From NCBI GenBank assembly GCA_964020155.1, contig OZ026546.1, positions 4,242,900 through 4,306,899 of the forward strand: a DNA stretch of 64,000 nt, read 5' to 3'. This document shows positions 50,251-63,492 of the stretch, one piece after another. Position 1 is the first letter of the stretch, and each line of letters starts with the position of its first letter. The DNA is from Chondrilla cf. caribensis. Its lineage: Eukaryota > Porifera > Demospongiae > Chondrillida > Chondrillidae. The position numbers and the translations under genes were made by a program. Below the pieces are notes generated by a model. That model saw only the letters and a list, made by a program, of their open reading frames with translations. It made no database searches and was not told where the DNA came from.

Positions 50251-53200
50251 GTATACCCCGATCATATCACAATAATATTATAATATAAAATATTGCATGA
50301 GTGTAACTTAGTGGAAGTCAAAATGACAACATTAAGGGCCAATTACAAACACCAAGAATTAGAATGTGATAGGAAATTCAGTACAAGCACTTTACTGATA
50401 TTATACATGATAATATCTTAAATTAAAAAATAATAATATTTTCCACCTGAAAAGATGCACTAGTAATTCAAATGTTAGTGGTGGTAGCCCCACCAGTATT
50501 TCAACTCAAATTGCAATAACTTGTTTGGTATCTTATGCTATTATCACAGGTCCCAGTCAACATAATATATCATCACCACGTTTGGAAGTGGAATTCCAAC
50601 CAGGCAGAAATACGACCAGTGTGGTTGTAGCCATTGTAGATGACGTTGTATATGGTTTTGATCTTTCTAGTATGGATCTTCGCCTATTCAGTGAAACTCA
50701 TGACTTTGTTACAATTGGTAGAAAAAGGAGGTTGGTGGTGCAAATAGTTGATGATGAGGTTTACACAGTAAAAATAGCGAGCTTCCCAGACTTTGTTACT
50801 GAGGGCAATGATGCAGCAGCAGTGGTAGTCCTTGATATTCAGGAACCTCCTGGGGGTTCATCTGTAACCCCCCATATCAATACAGTAGTGCGTGTCACTG
50901 GTGGAAGTGCCAGAGGTAAGCTTGAGTACACCTCACACTCAAATGCTAATGTGTTATCACCATTTCCGAAATTTACTCCTTTTCAGTTGACAGTGACTAT
51001 AGATCACCAAATGTCATAACACGTAAGTAATTAATTCTATAATTGTTCACACATACAGTAATACAATACAGAATCCCAATAATGCTACGTGTAATTATTG
51101 GTAATTATAATTTTTATGCATATTCCACTAATTTTTGATTTTGAAATTAGTAGTACATATTGTGATAATTTCAATGTACATAAAACTTCATGCCCTGTAT
51201 GAAGTGTACACAAGAAAAAAATTAAATATTAATCTTAATATACGGATTTTGTGATAATTCACTCCCTTTGTCTCCCTTTACATAGCAACACATGTAACCA
51301 TCGATATAATTGATGACGATGTGGTAGAAAATATGAAATTTGCACGGGTTGAGATAAGAATATTTGGCATACGCACCAACGGTACCACGGAAGTGATACT
51401 TAACATCTTTGACAATGACGGTAAAATATCATTCAATTAATTAATTGCATATCATCATTCAATTTTGTGAGCATTTTTGTTTTTTCACTTGTCACAAAAT
51501 TATGTGGGGATATGATTAGCAGAATGATATCTTTGCAAAAATACATTGAATTTCATTGTGTAAATAAGGCATTTGTGAATCAAATCTAATTTCTCAACTT
51601 GCTACAGATTGTGATGCTCCTTATATACCATTTATATTCTTCATATCTTGTTGCCTATTTGTTTCTCATAATTTCACAGATCTTAATGTGTACATTGAAT
51701 CTAATGTATACAATGCTCCTGAATCAAATGGAAATTTGTTAATATCACTGGTTGCTGATGGAATAAGTGAATTCCCATTTATTGTGTCGCTGCAAATAGA
51801 CCGTGGATCAGCAAGTGAGGTTGTGTGTGCTTGCTTATGTCATCTTGTGTGTGATGTGTTTTTTGTCGATGTCTGTACAGGTACCTTTGCATGTGTTAGC
51901 ATAAGCATTATGCAATCATCCGAAGTGTGATGCACGTTGAATGGCTTCCATCTCATTTTCTTCAGATGAAAGTGATTACTCTGTACCTGACAGTCCACCA
52001 AGAGTAGAATTCCAACCAGGTTCAACGAAGGAAACACTCCTACTCCAGATTGAGAATGACAACATCTATGAAGAGACACAGAGTTTCACTCTTTCTATCT
52101 CTAGCACAGAAAATGAAAGAATACATTTTAAAGCTGAGAACCATACCACTGTGAACATCCTTGACAATGAGGAAATCTTTGTTGGGTTCACTAAACCCTT
52201 TTACACAGCTGTGGAGAATGATGGGAAAGCTCTGGTCGGGTTGAATATCATCCTACCATCTGGTGGAAGTGAAGTAATGGTGAACTTCACAGTTACCATA
52301 GCAACAATGAATGGAACAGCCACAGGTATATTCGTGTTTGTTATTATGTGCATGCATCCACAGGGTATTGAATGGAATAAGTGAACCTAATGTATTGACA
52401 GCATTATCCATGTCAAATACCTATCCTATTAAGTAAATCAATTTAACATGTAAATTGAAAACACAAAACTTCTGCCAAACTTTGTGACTAGGACATGAGG
52501 AAATTGGGTCATGGTGTGAAGTTTTAAAACAATCATTGATATGAAGAGGCTCAATTATTCTTCGTGAGACAGATTACCATAATATATTTGTAATAATTAT
52601 AATTATTGCATTGTTAAACTTCATATGCATCATGTTTAACCTGATGTGAGACCACATCGAATGATTTATCACAGCAGCTATACATTTCATACAGATCTAT
52701 ATTGTCCTATATATCTTTTAGTATGGTGGGAAAATACAGATAAGAGTGATTTTCTAACACCAAAACTACTGGTGAACCTCCAAAATGTACCCATTGCTGA
52801 AGTATTCCAATAATTTCACTGGGAATTTTCAGAGACCTTACCATCTGTTTAGATGCAGGTTATAGCCCCCATCCTCGTTGTATGATATTCATGCATGGAG
52901 GCACTTAAAAGAATCTGTTTAAAAGCAGATTATAATCTATACATGTATACTGTTCATAGTAATTACAATTATGTATGTATATAGTACATGATTGTGGAGG
53001 TTAATATGTTACTTTTGTTGTCATCTCTCCGGTATTATTATTATAATGTAGCCTATTTCTTACCAATATACATTTTTCATGCATATAATTACCAAGAAAG
53101 ATGTCATTTTGATACAGCTGATACCACCTAATAGTAATGTCTCCATCCTGCAGATAACAGTGATTATGTTTCGGAGACTCACCAAGTGCAATTGGATACC

Positions 53201-54110
53201 AACATGCTGACATCTGAAGTAGAATTTCAAGTTATCAATGATGATATAATCGAAGCCAATGAGAATTTCACAGTAAAGATAACAGGAATTACCCCACATG
53301 TGATGATCTCTGACGAAATGTCCAGTGCGACAATCCAAATCATTGATGACGATGATGGTACGTTGATTTCTGAATAAAAATAATCTTAAATCTTTGTACA
53401 CGTCTATAGTTGTTTACATTCCAGACAACTTAGGAATGGAGGTTTATGCATACACTGCAATAACATGTTAATATGTAGAGGTTACTTTGCTATATACACA
53501 ACAGGTTATGAAGTCAGTCAAAGTATGCACTTTGTTACATGTATTGCATCACATCCTTGCAGTTTGTCCTCAGGACATCATTTTTGTAATTGATGATTCC
53601 TCAAGCATCTCTGGGAACGAGTTCAAGCTTCTGAAGAAATTCCTCATCAACTTGGTGGACAGTTTGGATATCGGAGAGGATCGTGTGAGGGTGGGAGTTA
53701 TCAAGTATGCCAAGGGAGTCAAGGATGAGATAAGGCTGGATGACTTCACCACTAAGGCATCTCTTAAGAGAGCCATCGCACGAATCAAGCATGAAAGAGG
53801 AGGAACCCGAACAGGAAGAGCTATCAGTCGCATGGTTAAAGCATTTCAGGGGGGATTTGGTGGGAGGAGTGATGCAGATAAAATTGGGATAGTCATCACA
53901 GATGGCAAATCAAAAGACAGTGTAGCAGGACCTGTAAGAAGAGCTGGAAGGGAAGGTATCACTCTGTATGGCATTGGGATAGGCAGGAGCATTGATCGTG
54001 ATGAAATACGAAGCATTGCAGGAGGAGACACTGGCCGCACTTTCTTCTCCACAAGTTTCTCTGTCCTTGGTAGGGTCACTCGGGAACTGACGGCTGCCTT
54101 GAGCTGCTAG
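49516..54110 (+). CDS. Gene 3: secreted Calx-beta/VWA protein (663 aa, 9 coding exons)
   Basis: Coding exons: 49516-49588, 49875-50009, 50550-50915, 50987-51022, 51286-51420, 51680-51814, 51966-52325, 53154-53357 and 53563-54110. All introns are phase 1 with GT-AG. The signal is residues 1-24 (MVFIKWMVTFMICIYVVQP). Four Calx-beta-like domains follow at about 26-138, 142-248, 250-363 and 364-481, then VWA at 482-663 with an intact MIDAS. The region of the first Calx-beta domain after VYG (FDLSSMDLRLFSETHDF) differs strongly from the paralogues, while the last three exons are almost identical to them. There is no CCP exon. Downstream, AATAAA is at 54200-54205. Confidence 0.85.
50213..50249. repeat. 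(TA)n microsatellite in gene 3 intron
   Basis: A pure TA run. The matching intron of gene 2 has a shorter, interrupted version near 40270-40305. Confidence 0.9.
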
Positions 54111-54599
54111 GATAAGTGTGCTCATACTATGTAGCACTAAAACTCATTGATTGTAGCAGTATAGGCTAATTCATTATCAAAGATGATAGTAGGGTTCTCA
54201 ATAAAACATTATATTAGACCAACTCTATATCAGCATAACATTTATTTATCATACCTGGTAGAAAGTAGATAGATTGTATGCAATTATTAAAATTTCAATG
54301 ATATATAATCTGATTACAAATATTATTGCACTTTTACGGCAATATAATCAATTATTATCACACTTGTGTAATGAATAAAATGCAAGTAATGGGAAAATAA
54401 ACTAACATGCATGGAATTCAATGTCTCAAAAGTATTAGATATGTAAAAGAGGCTATACTCAGCCGGATGTGATATAGAAAAGATATTGGAGAACTACAAG
54501 CAGCAATCATTACTCATTCCATACAAAAATCATATGTTTATTAGAGAGATACTGACTCTTAAACTTAAAACAGTGAAGCGAATTACAGTGAGAGAGTTC

Positions 54600-54645
54600 T
54601 TGCATCCAGTGTGTGTACGTGGTGTGTGTACGTGTGTGTGTGAGT

Positions 54646-54736
<91 letters not shown>

Positions 54737-54741
54737 TGTGT

Positions 54742-54822
<81 letters not shown>

Positions 54823-54875
54823 GTGTGTGTGTGTCCATCCCCATGTGTGTGCATGTGTGTATGTGTGTATTGATC
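54600..54875. repeat. (GT)n microsatellite downstream of gene 3
   Basis: About 275 bp of GT with tgtgtac and tgtctg interruptions. The same lead-in (gcatccagtgtgtgtac) ends the window at 63984-64000 behind gene 4, so another tract probably follows there. Confidence 0.95.
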
Positions 54876-55620
54876 TGTGTGTATATATTAGGGAGTGTAC
54901 ATAATTAACAGTGTGGGATTGTGTCCGGCTGAGTAGCTTGACAGCTCGTAACATAGTGGGATGATGTCTGTTAAAATTTGAGTTATGCAAAATATTCTTA
55001 TCAAGACCTTCCAATATCATCCCATCCAGTGTACACAGTGTACTTACTAGGTGTACGGTTATAGTAAGTCAATTGGATCAGTTAGGAAAGAAGTACCCAT
55101 TGAAATCTGTCCTTGAAGAGAACAGATACTTCAGTCCCAAGACTTTACAAACTTCCAAATAAACAGCCCTCACAACAGTTCTAGGTAAGGCGGCCATTTG
55201 ATTTAACCATCATTACCAAGTAAAGTAGCCTCATCCTGTTCTCACTTTGGTCTTACTGAAAGCCAGTACTAGTTAATCAAGTTAACTATCACAGTAATAT
55301 GTATCAAGATAATGGGTTCGTACATATAGGCATGTAGTCATACAACCAGAGAGTATGTACTATAGTCACAACCAATAGGACCTGCATGTTGATGTTATGG
55401 ACATAAGAAAATTGTATGAGGCAAAAATTTGGAAATTTTGTACAATAGACAAACACTTATAGCACATAAAAGGCTGTATAAGATCCCATTTCAATGGTAA
55501 CAGATGCCTAATATCATATATATATGGTACATGTCATTAATTCTATTATTAATAATAATTCTATTATTAATGATATACATTTATTCATGTTCTACAGGAC
55601 TCTTTGTGCAACCATAATAG
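54876..55620. other. Unique spacer between genes 3 and 4
   Basis: No open frame, exon set or repeat family is recognised in this stretch. It has no counterpart between genes 1 and 2 or between genes 2 and 3. Confidence 0.5.
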
Positions 55621-55930
55621 TGCAAATTAAAAATCATGCTGACATGCCCCTTCTTCCATGAGCTATGTAAGAAGGTAGACCTCCGAATGTAGCTAGGGTT
55701 ACAGGAAACACACAGAGATGGGACATGCTTCATAATTTATTTTACACCCACAGCAAGTTTTAGTAGTAAAAAAGACATTGACATACCACCTCTCCCATGA
55801 GCTATTCAAGAACGTGCTTGATGTTTTTTTTCTCATAATTACGTATACTCCTACAAATCTCTTCCCATCTCTGTAGGGGGCCTGTAACCTTAGCTACATT
55901 TGGAATTTGAAATATTCTCACCATAAGCTC
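55620..55930. repeat. Inverted satellite units before gene 4
   Basis: Reverse-orientation units (cccatgagctattcaagaac, acaaatctcttcccatctctg) of the 186-bp family lead into the gene 4 promoter, as in the other units. Confidence 0.75.
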
Positions 55931-55985
55931 CAAACATCCAATCAATTAATATTTCATCACCTTTACTGATTGTACACACACATAG

Positions 55986-56110
55986 TATAAATACTTGAGC
56001 AGCATTACTATACCAGTGTAGTCATAAGAGGAGCATTTGTCTCTGTTTGCCACCAAAGGGACTCGATTTAGTGAGATCCAGCCAAGATTCAACCTTCAAC
56101 CACAGACTAG
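55986..56110 (+). promoter_or_regulatory. Gene 4 TATA box and non-coding first exon
   Basis: TATAAATA lies at 55986-55993. The leader ends at 56110 before GTGAGG. It is very close to that of gene 3. Confidence 0.7.
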
Positions 56111-57070
56111 GTGAGGCATTCATGAAACCTGAAACACTCGTCATTGTCCAGATATACACATCTATTTAAGACTAATCACTTTAGTTCCAAAATTTTAGTG
56201 ACAATATCAACAGATCAGTGAAATATTAAATGACTAATTTAATACCACTTTCATTTAACTGTTTGGTACACAACTTAATGGAGGTGTTCCAGTCTCCTTG
56301 CTTATAAACAGAAAAAATTGAGTAATGTTAGTGCAATTATTATTATAGTGTCTTATCTAATTGCACACTTGAGAAAGGTCAGTATATGGGGGTATGGAAT
56401 AACGATTGTATCCTTCAATGTCATTAATTTTTGTACTTTGTGCTTGATGTTTAAACTGTCTCTACAAACCCTATTATTTGCTACAATGTTGTGTTATGAC
56501 TATAATACTACATGGCTGAAATTTAATTATATAAATGCATACGTATACACCTTTAAGACACTCTGCACATGAATGGAGTGAATCATTTGTAAAAGTGAAT
56601 ACTGAAAGCAAGTCTACTACGTACATGCATATTAATATTTTAATAATATTATACTTCAGTTGACCATTGCACTGAAAGTGCAAACTATATACTTCTGTAC
56701 CCACATGTATATTGAATCAGATACAGTGCTATGACTCTTTAAATGTTCTTTTTAATACTGTTATAATAAAATTAAAAGAATTCCATAATGCCACTGCCTT
56801 AACTCTTTGTCCATATGCACAATTCTTATCTTGAGAGACAAATGTACAAGAGAATGCTATTCTGTTGGCTTTCAGACAGTCAAGTTGTAGTCATGGAGAC
56901 CAAACATGCATGTATGGAATGATGTGGACTCATTGTCACTGATTTGCAGTGAGCTGGAATGCTTTGTAGACTGGCACAATCCAATTATCCTCCTGCAAAT
57001 CAAATACTTCAAATTACTCGTTGAGATGTAGTTGTAAAGAGCATATCTCCGTGGAGTGGATGTTTCTACA

Positions 57071-57542
57071 GTACACGCTGCAGGAAATTAAAAGTACACA
57101 TTTCCGCAGGGTTTTCCACAAACATCTAGGAGTGATAATTTGTGGATAGACGAAACAAAATTGCACTTATCTTCGCAGATTTTTTGCGGAAACTGAGGGA
57201 CCGATATGAACGAACAGTACCTGGTCGCTGTTGGGATCCCGTCGAAATTTGGCATACTAGTAGCTTCTCTTCTCGATATAGATAACTTATTATCTTCATT
57301 TTTTAATTTCGGTATTTGGTCATTCTTATTATTCGCATTTCGATTAATACTGAAAATGTGTCGTTAATTACTGTAATGTTTACATACAATGTGACGTTTG
57401 ATCATTTGTACATAGAAAACATAGTAGCCATTTTTCAATAACTGCGGCAATGTTTGTGGAAAGTTGTGTGGATATCCGAAGATTGCTGAAGAGGGTCAAA
57501 TACAGAAATTGCAGAACAAGGTACATTGTCTGTGGCGTGTAC
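57071..57542. mobile_element. 472-bp MITE in gene 4 intron 1
   Basis: Same length, ends and position as 47226-47697, with only scattered substitutions. It was inherited by duplication, not inserted twice. Confidence 0.75.
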
Positions 57543-58996
57543 CATAGGTTATACCATAATCATTTTAATATTATCGAAATTGATTGATTACAATGAAAAT
57601 TATGATAGTGTGAAGTGGACCATGACGGAATTTTCATGGTGAAGTTAATTATTTCACATTGTTTCATCCCAAATCATTAGACCAGGAATCACGTCATCAG
57701 AATTGTATATTCAATATCAAATACACATATCACACAATAAACTTTTGACTTTTGAATCCACGCATAGTACAGATGTTGACATGGTGGTCATCATTTGGAG
57801 AAAAAAAACAGATAGCGTAGTAACAACACATTCCATATCTACAGACTGTTGAAGGCCACACAATCTCAAGAATGTTGTTTTGTCATGTGTACATACTAGA
57901 GGCATCATTCCAGTTGCAAGTTCTATTTTTGGGACTTGCTTATCAGCTACTACACTAATGTAAAGTATGAAAATACTTAATAAGACATTCCTATGTAGCT
58001 AGTACACAAGCCTGGGACTTAATACATACATTGATGGTATGCAGTATGCAGTATAAAATTAATGTTTTGAATGCTTGCTTATCTCGTATGTACTACAGTA
58101 ATGTACATTATGGTAATACTTAGTAAGATAGGCAGTCTAATATCCAATAATGACCTGCTTGGATGTAGGCATTCCTATGTGACTGGTACACAACCCTGGG
58201 ACTTAACACCTGCATTGATGGTATGTAGTATCTTAAAAGGAAAAGAATGCTTTGAACGTTTACTGCAGTACTCGTAAGATGGAGACTATAGTCTGTGTGG
58301 CCCAGGAATGAAGCCATATGGACACATAGTCTGCATACTATTGCAAAAATACCTGAGTAGTTGCGGTGTAGCTAGTACACAACGACTTGAGTGATCACTG
58401 GATTTGCCCTCCTGAGTTGAAACATCACAGTAACAAAGGTCACGACTGCAATTACATGCAAATTAATTTGCACCAAATGCCTATTATATTATTATCATCA
58501 CACCTATTGTATGTTAAACGATTCATTAAAGATCGATCGGCACATCACTAACAATTAATTCTGTGGTATTGAGCAACCAAGCTCTTAAAATTGATATTCC
58601 TGCCTATTTGCTGGTATTATATCCTTCACATAATTCCTTGAAACTTGTTTAACAAGTACCTGGATTTGTACTTAAATATATATGTACTTCTGGTTAGAGA
58701 GTACACTCCACTCCGTCTGGTTCATGTTAGAGTACACTATGACAATCAATATGGATAGCCAGTACTTCTGATAAAAAGTACAGATATGATGTAACCTTGA
58801 AGGTACGTAGTTACTAGGCAGGTTTGACTGTTTCTTTTTAAATCAGTCTTTTGGTTATGTTGGTAAATGTAATGTATTTTATTAATAGCATTAAATGTGC
58901 AATAACACCTAACATGCAGTTGATAATGTATTTTCTGTTAAATAATCCTCTAGACGAACACGGCATTTGTAGCAATTTGCAAAGAATTTGAAAATA

Positions 58997-61900
58997 ATGG
59001 TGTTCATAAAGTGGATGCTGACATTCGTGATCTACATTTACGTGATACAGCCCATCTGCTATTCACAAAGTGAGCTTTATCGAAATGCTACAAGGAAAGC
59101 TAATTAATAAGCTCTTAATGCATGCATGCAAAACCAAGCATTGATAAAAATTAACAAGCAAAACCCACAATTGCAAATTTGTTCACCCTGAATATGTGAA
59201 TCATGTGAAATATATGTTCTTTGATCAGGAGAATTTGCATTTCAAATATTGCTCATATTCTCATAGTGTACATGCATCACTGTGTATGCTGGCTATTATC
59301 AATGATGATTCTGCATGAAATTGCACACTGTCACTCTTTGCACAGCCATACAGGTCGAATTTGAAGAAACTACTATCAGAGTTCGAGAGACTGTTGGGTC
59401 TGTTGAAATAGTTCTGATTGCAGATCAGATACACAATGAAAGCTACAGTGTTAGAGTACGATTCCTTGGTGGATCTATCCGTGAGAAAACAGTACAGTGT
59501 GTGATAATGTTTGTACAAATCAGCTTGTACCATAGATGTGTGTAGACCTGTTTGAGTATGTGTGTACAGTTTTACATGTACGTGTCCGCGTGTAAATTTC
59601 CCTATATTATCATAATCAGTTGACTTCCGGTATGTTATGCATGTCCGATAAAATAATATTATTATGACTTATAATATATGTCCGTACGGATAATGGCACC
59701 ACCACAATGGAGTTACTTGGGGTTCAATTGCACATTTGAAAGAACCTTTGCTTTAGGAGTTACATTTGGCATAGCCTTTGTACTTGTCTACCAGCCCAAC
59801 TTAAATTTCTCGATACTTTGAAATTGGCCAACTTCTTCATGCAATATAAATCATGATGTTATGAATTCTTTGTTGTGATTATGTTTTGGAATACATATTG
59901 AATATAATTACATTCATATTATATACGTATACCCAAATCATATCACATAATAATATAATATACAATATTGCATGAGTGTAACTCAGTGGAAGTCAAAATG
60001 ACAACATCAAGGGCCAATTACAAACATCAAGAATTGGAATGTGATGGGAATTTGAGTACAAGTACTTTACTGAAATAATATAAGATAATATTAGAAATTT
60101 TAGAAAATAATTATATTTCCACCTGAAAAGATGCACTAGTAATTTCAATGTTAGTGGTGGTAGCCCCACAAGTATTTCAACAGAAATTGAATAACTTGTT
60201 AGATATCTTATGCTATTATCACAGGTCCCGAACAACATAATATATCATCATCAAATTTGGATGTGGAATTCCAACCTGGCAGAAACACGACCAGTGTGGT
60301 TGTAGGCATTGTGGATGACGATGTGTATGCTTTGGGTAGTTCAAATATGTATTTTCGCCTATTCACTTCAAATGATGTCTTTGTTACGATCGGTCCAAAA
60401 AGAAGGTTGCAGGTCTCATTATCTGATGACGAGGTTTACACAGTGAATATAGTGAGCTTCCCAGACTTTGTTACTGAGGGCAATGATGCAGCAGCAGTAT
60501 TAGTCATTGAGTTTCAAGAACCACCTGGGGGTTCATTTCAAACCCCCCCTTTCAGTACAGAAGTGCGTGTCAATGGTGGAAGTGCCAGAGGTAAGCTTAA
60601 GTACACATCACATTCAAATTCTAATTTGTTATTATCATTTCCGAAATTTACTCCTTTGTTTTCAGTTAACAGTGACTATAGACAACCAAATGTCATAACA
60701 CGTAAGTAATTCTATATATAATTGTTCACACGTACAGTAATACGATACAGAATCCCAATAATGCTACGTGTAATTAGTGGCAATTATAATTTTTAAGTGT
60801 ATTTCACTAATTATTAATTTCAAGTAGTACATATTGTGATAATTCCAATGTACATAAAACATCTTGCCCTGTATCATGTGTACACATGAAAACAAATTTT
60901 AAAAATCTTACTATACGGATTTGCGATTATTCATTCACTTGTCTCCCTTTACATAGCAACACATGTAACCATCGATATAGTTGATGATGATGTGGTAGAA
61001 AATATGGAATTTGTAGTTCTTGAGGTTTTAAATCCTCGTGTACGCACCAACGGTACCACGGAAGTGATACTTAACATCTTTGACAATGACGGTAAGATTT
61101 TACTCAATTAATTAATTGCATATTATCATTCAATTTTTTGAGAATTTTTGTTTTGTCATTTGTCACAAAATTATGTGGGGATATGATTAGCAGAATGATA
61201 TCATTGCAATAATACATTAATACATAATTCATTGTGTGAATAAGGCATTTGTGAATCAAATCTAATTTTCAACTTGCTACAGTTCGTGATGCTCCTTATA
61301 TGCCATTTATATTCTTCATATCTTGTAGCCGATTTGTTTCTCATATTTTCATAGATCTCAATGTGCACATTGAATCTAATGTATACAATGCTCCTGAATC
61401 AAATGAAAATTTATTAATATCACTGGTTGCTGATGGAACAAGTGAATTCCCATTTATTGTGTTACTTCAAATAGACAGTGGATCAGCAAGTGAGGTTTTG
61501 CACTTGCGCCTGCTTGTTTGCGTGAATTCTTGTATTTGTATGTGCTAGCACTTTGTATTGTATAATCATGCAAAGTGGGATGCCAGTTGAATGGCTTCCA
61601 TCTCATTTTGTTTAGATGAAAGTGATTACTCTGTACCTGACAGTCCACCAAGAGTAGAATTCCAACCAGGTTCAACAAAGGAAACACTCCTACTCCTGAT
61701 TGAGAATGACAACATCTATGAAGAGACACAGAGTTTCACTCTTTCTATCTCTAGCACAGAAAATGAAAGAATACTTTTTCAAGCTGAGAACCATACCACT
61801 GTGAACATCCTTGACAATGAGGAAATCTTTGTTGGGTTCACTAAACCCTTCTACACAGCTGTGGAGAATGATGGGAAAGTTCTGATTGGGTTGAGTATCA

Positions 61901-63492
61901 TCCTACCATCTGGTGGAAGTGAAGTAATGGTGAACTTCACAGTTACCATAACAGCAATGAATGGAACAGCCATAGGTATATTTATGCTCATTATTTTTAC
62001 CAGTATCCACAGAGCATCGAATGGAATAAGTGAACCTAATGTACTGACAGCATTTTCCATGTCAAATACCTATCCTATTAAGTAAATCAATTTAACTTGT
62101 AAATTGAAAGCATAAAATTTCTGCCAAACTTTGTAACTTGGGGCATGTGAAAATTGGGTCATGGTGTGAAGTTTTAAAACAATCGTTATGAATCATGGCT
62201 CAATTATTCTTCCTGAGACAGATATTATATTTATAAACATTATAATTATTACATTGTTAAACTTCATATGTATTATATTTAACCTGATGTGCATGAGACC
62301 ACATCAAATGATTTATCGCAGCAGCTATGTATCTCATAAAGATCTATATTGCCCTTATGTACGTATATATTACATGATTGTGTAATTTATATTACTTTTG
62401 TTGTCATCTCTCCAGTATTATTATTATGATGTAACCTATTTCTTACCAATATACATCTTTCATGCATATATTTACCGATAAAGATGTCATATTGATATAG
62501 CCGATACCATCTAATAGTATTATCTCCATCCTGCAGATAACAGTGACTATGTTTTGGAGACTCACCAAGTGCAATTGGATACTAACATGCTGACATCTGA
62601 GGTAGAATTTCAAGTTATCGTTGATAATATAATTGAAGCCGATGAGGATTTTACGGTAAAGATAACAGAAATTACCCCACATGTGATGATCTTTAACGGC
62701 ATGTCCAGTGCGACAATCCAAATCATTGATGACGATGATGGTACGTTGATTTCTGAATAGAAATAATCTAAATCATTGTACACGTCTATGGTTGTTTACA
62801 TCCCCGACAACTTAGGAATGGAGGTTTGTGCATACACTGCAATAACATGTTAATATGTAGTGGTTAACTTGATATATACACAACAGGTTATGAAGTCAGT
62901 CAATGTATGCACTCTGTTACATGTATTGCATCACATCCTTGCAGTTTGTCCCCTGGACATCATTTTTGTGATTGATGATTCCTCAAGCATCTCTGGGAAT
63001 GAGTTCAAGCTTCTGAAGAAATTCCTCATCAACGTGGTGGACAGTTTGGATATCGGAGAGGATCGTGTGAGGGTGGGAGTCATCAAGTATGCCAAGGGTG
63101 TCAAGGACGAGATAAGGCTGGATGACTTCACCACTGAGGCACCTCTCAAGAGAGCCATCACGAGAATCAAGCATGAAAGAGGAGGAACCCGAACAGGAAG
63201 AGCTATCAGTCGCATGGTGAAAGCATTTCAGGGAGGATTTGGTGGGAGGAGTGATGCGGATAAAATTGGGATAGTCATAACAGATGGAAAATCAAAAGAC
63301 AGTGTAGCAGGACCTGTGAGAAGAGCTGGAAGGGAAGGTATCACTCTGTATGGCATTGGGATAGGAAGGAGCATTGATCGCAATGAAATACGAAGCATTG
63401 CAGGAGGAGATACTGGCCACACTTTCTTCTCCACAAGTTTCTCTGTTCTTGGTAGGGTCACTCGGGAGCTGACGGCTGCCTTGAGCTGCTAG
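58997..63492 (+). CDS. Gene 4: secreted Calx-beta/VWA protein (663 aa, 9 coding exons)
   Basis: Coding exons: 58997-59069, 59346-59480, 60225-60590, 60666-60701, 60957-61091, 61355-61489, 61616-61975, 62537-62740 and 62945-63492. All introns are phase 1. Domain layout and lengths equal gene 3: signal 1-24, Calx-beta-like domains to 481, VWA 482-663 with DxSxS, GGTRTG and VITDGKS. Exon 61 kb differs locally (VLEVLNPRVRTNGTT in place of VVITVLGVRTNGTT). The usual AATAAA downstream has become AAAAAA at about 63592-63597. The gene is otherwise intact and is the last whole copy in the window. Confidence 0.85.
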
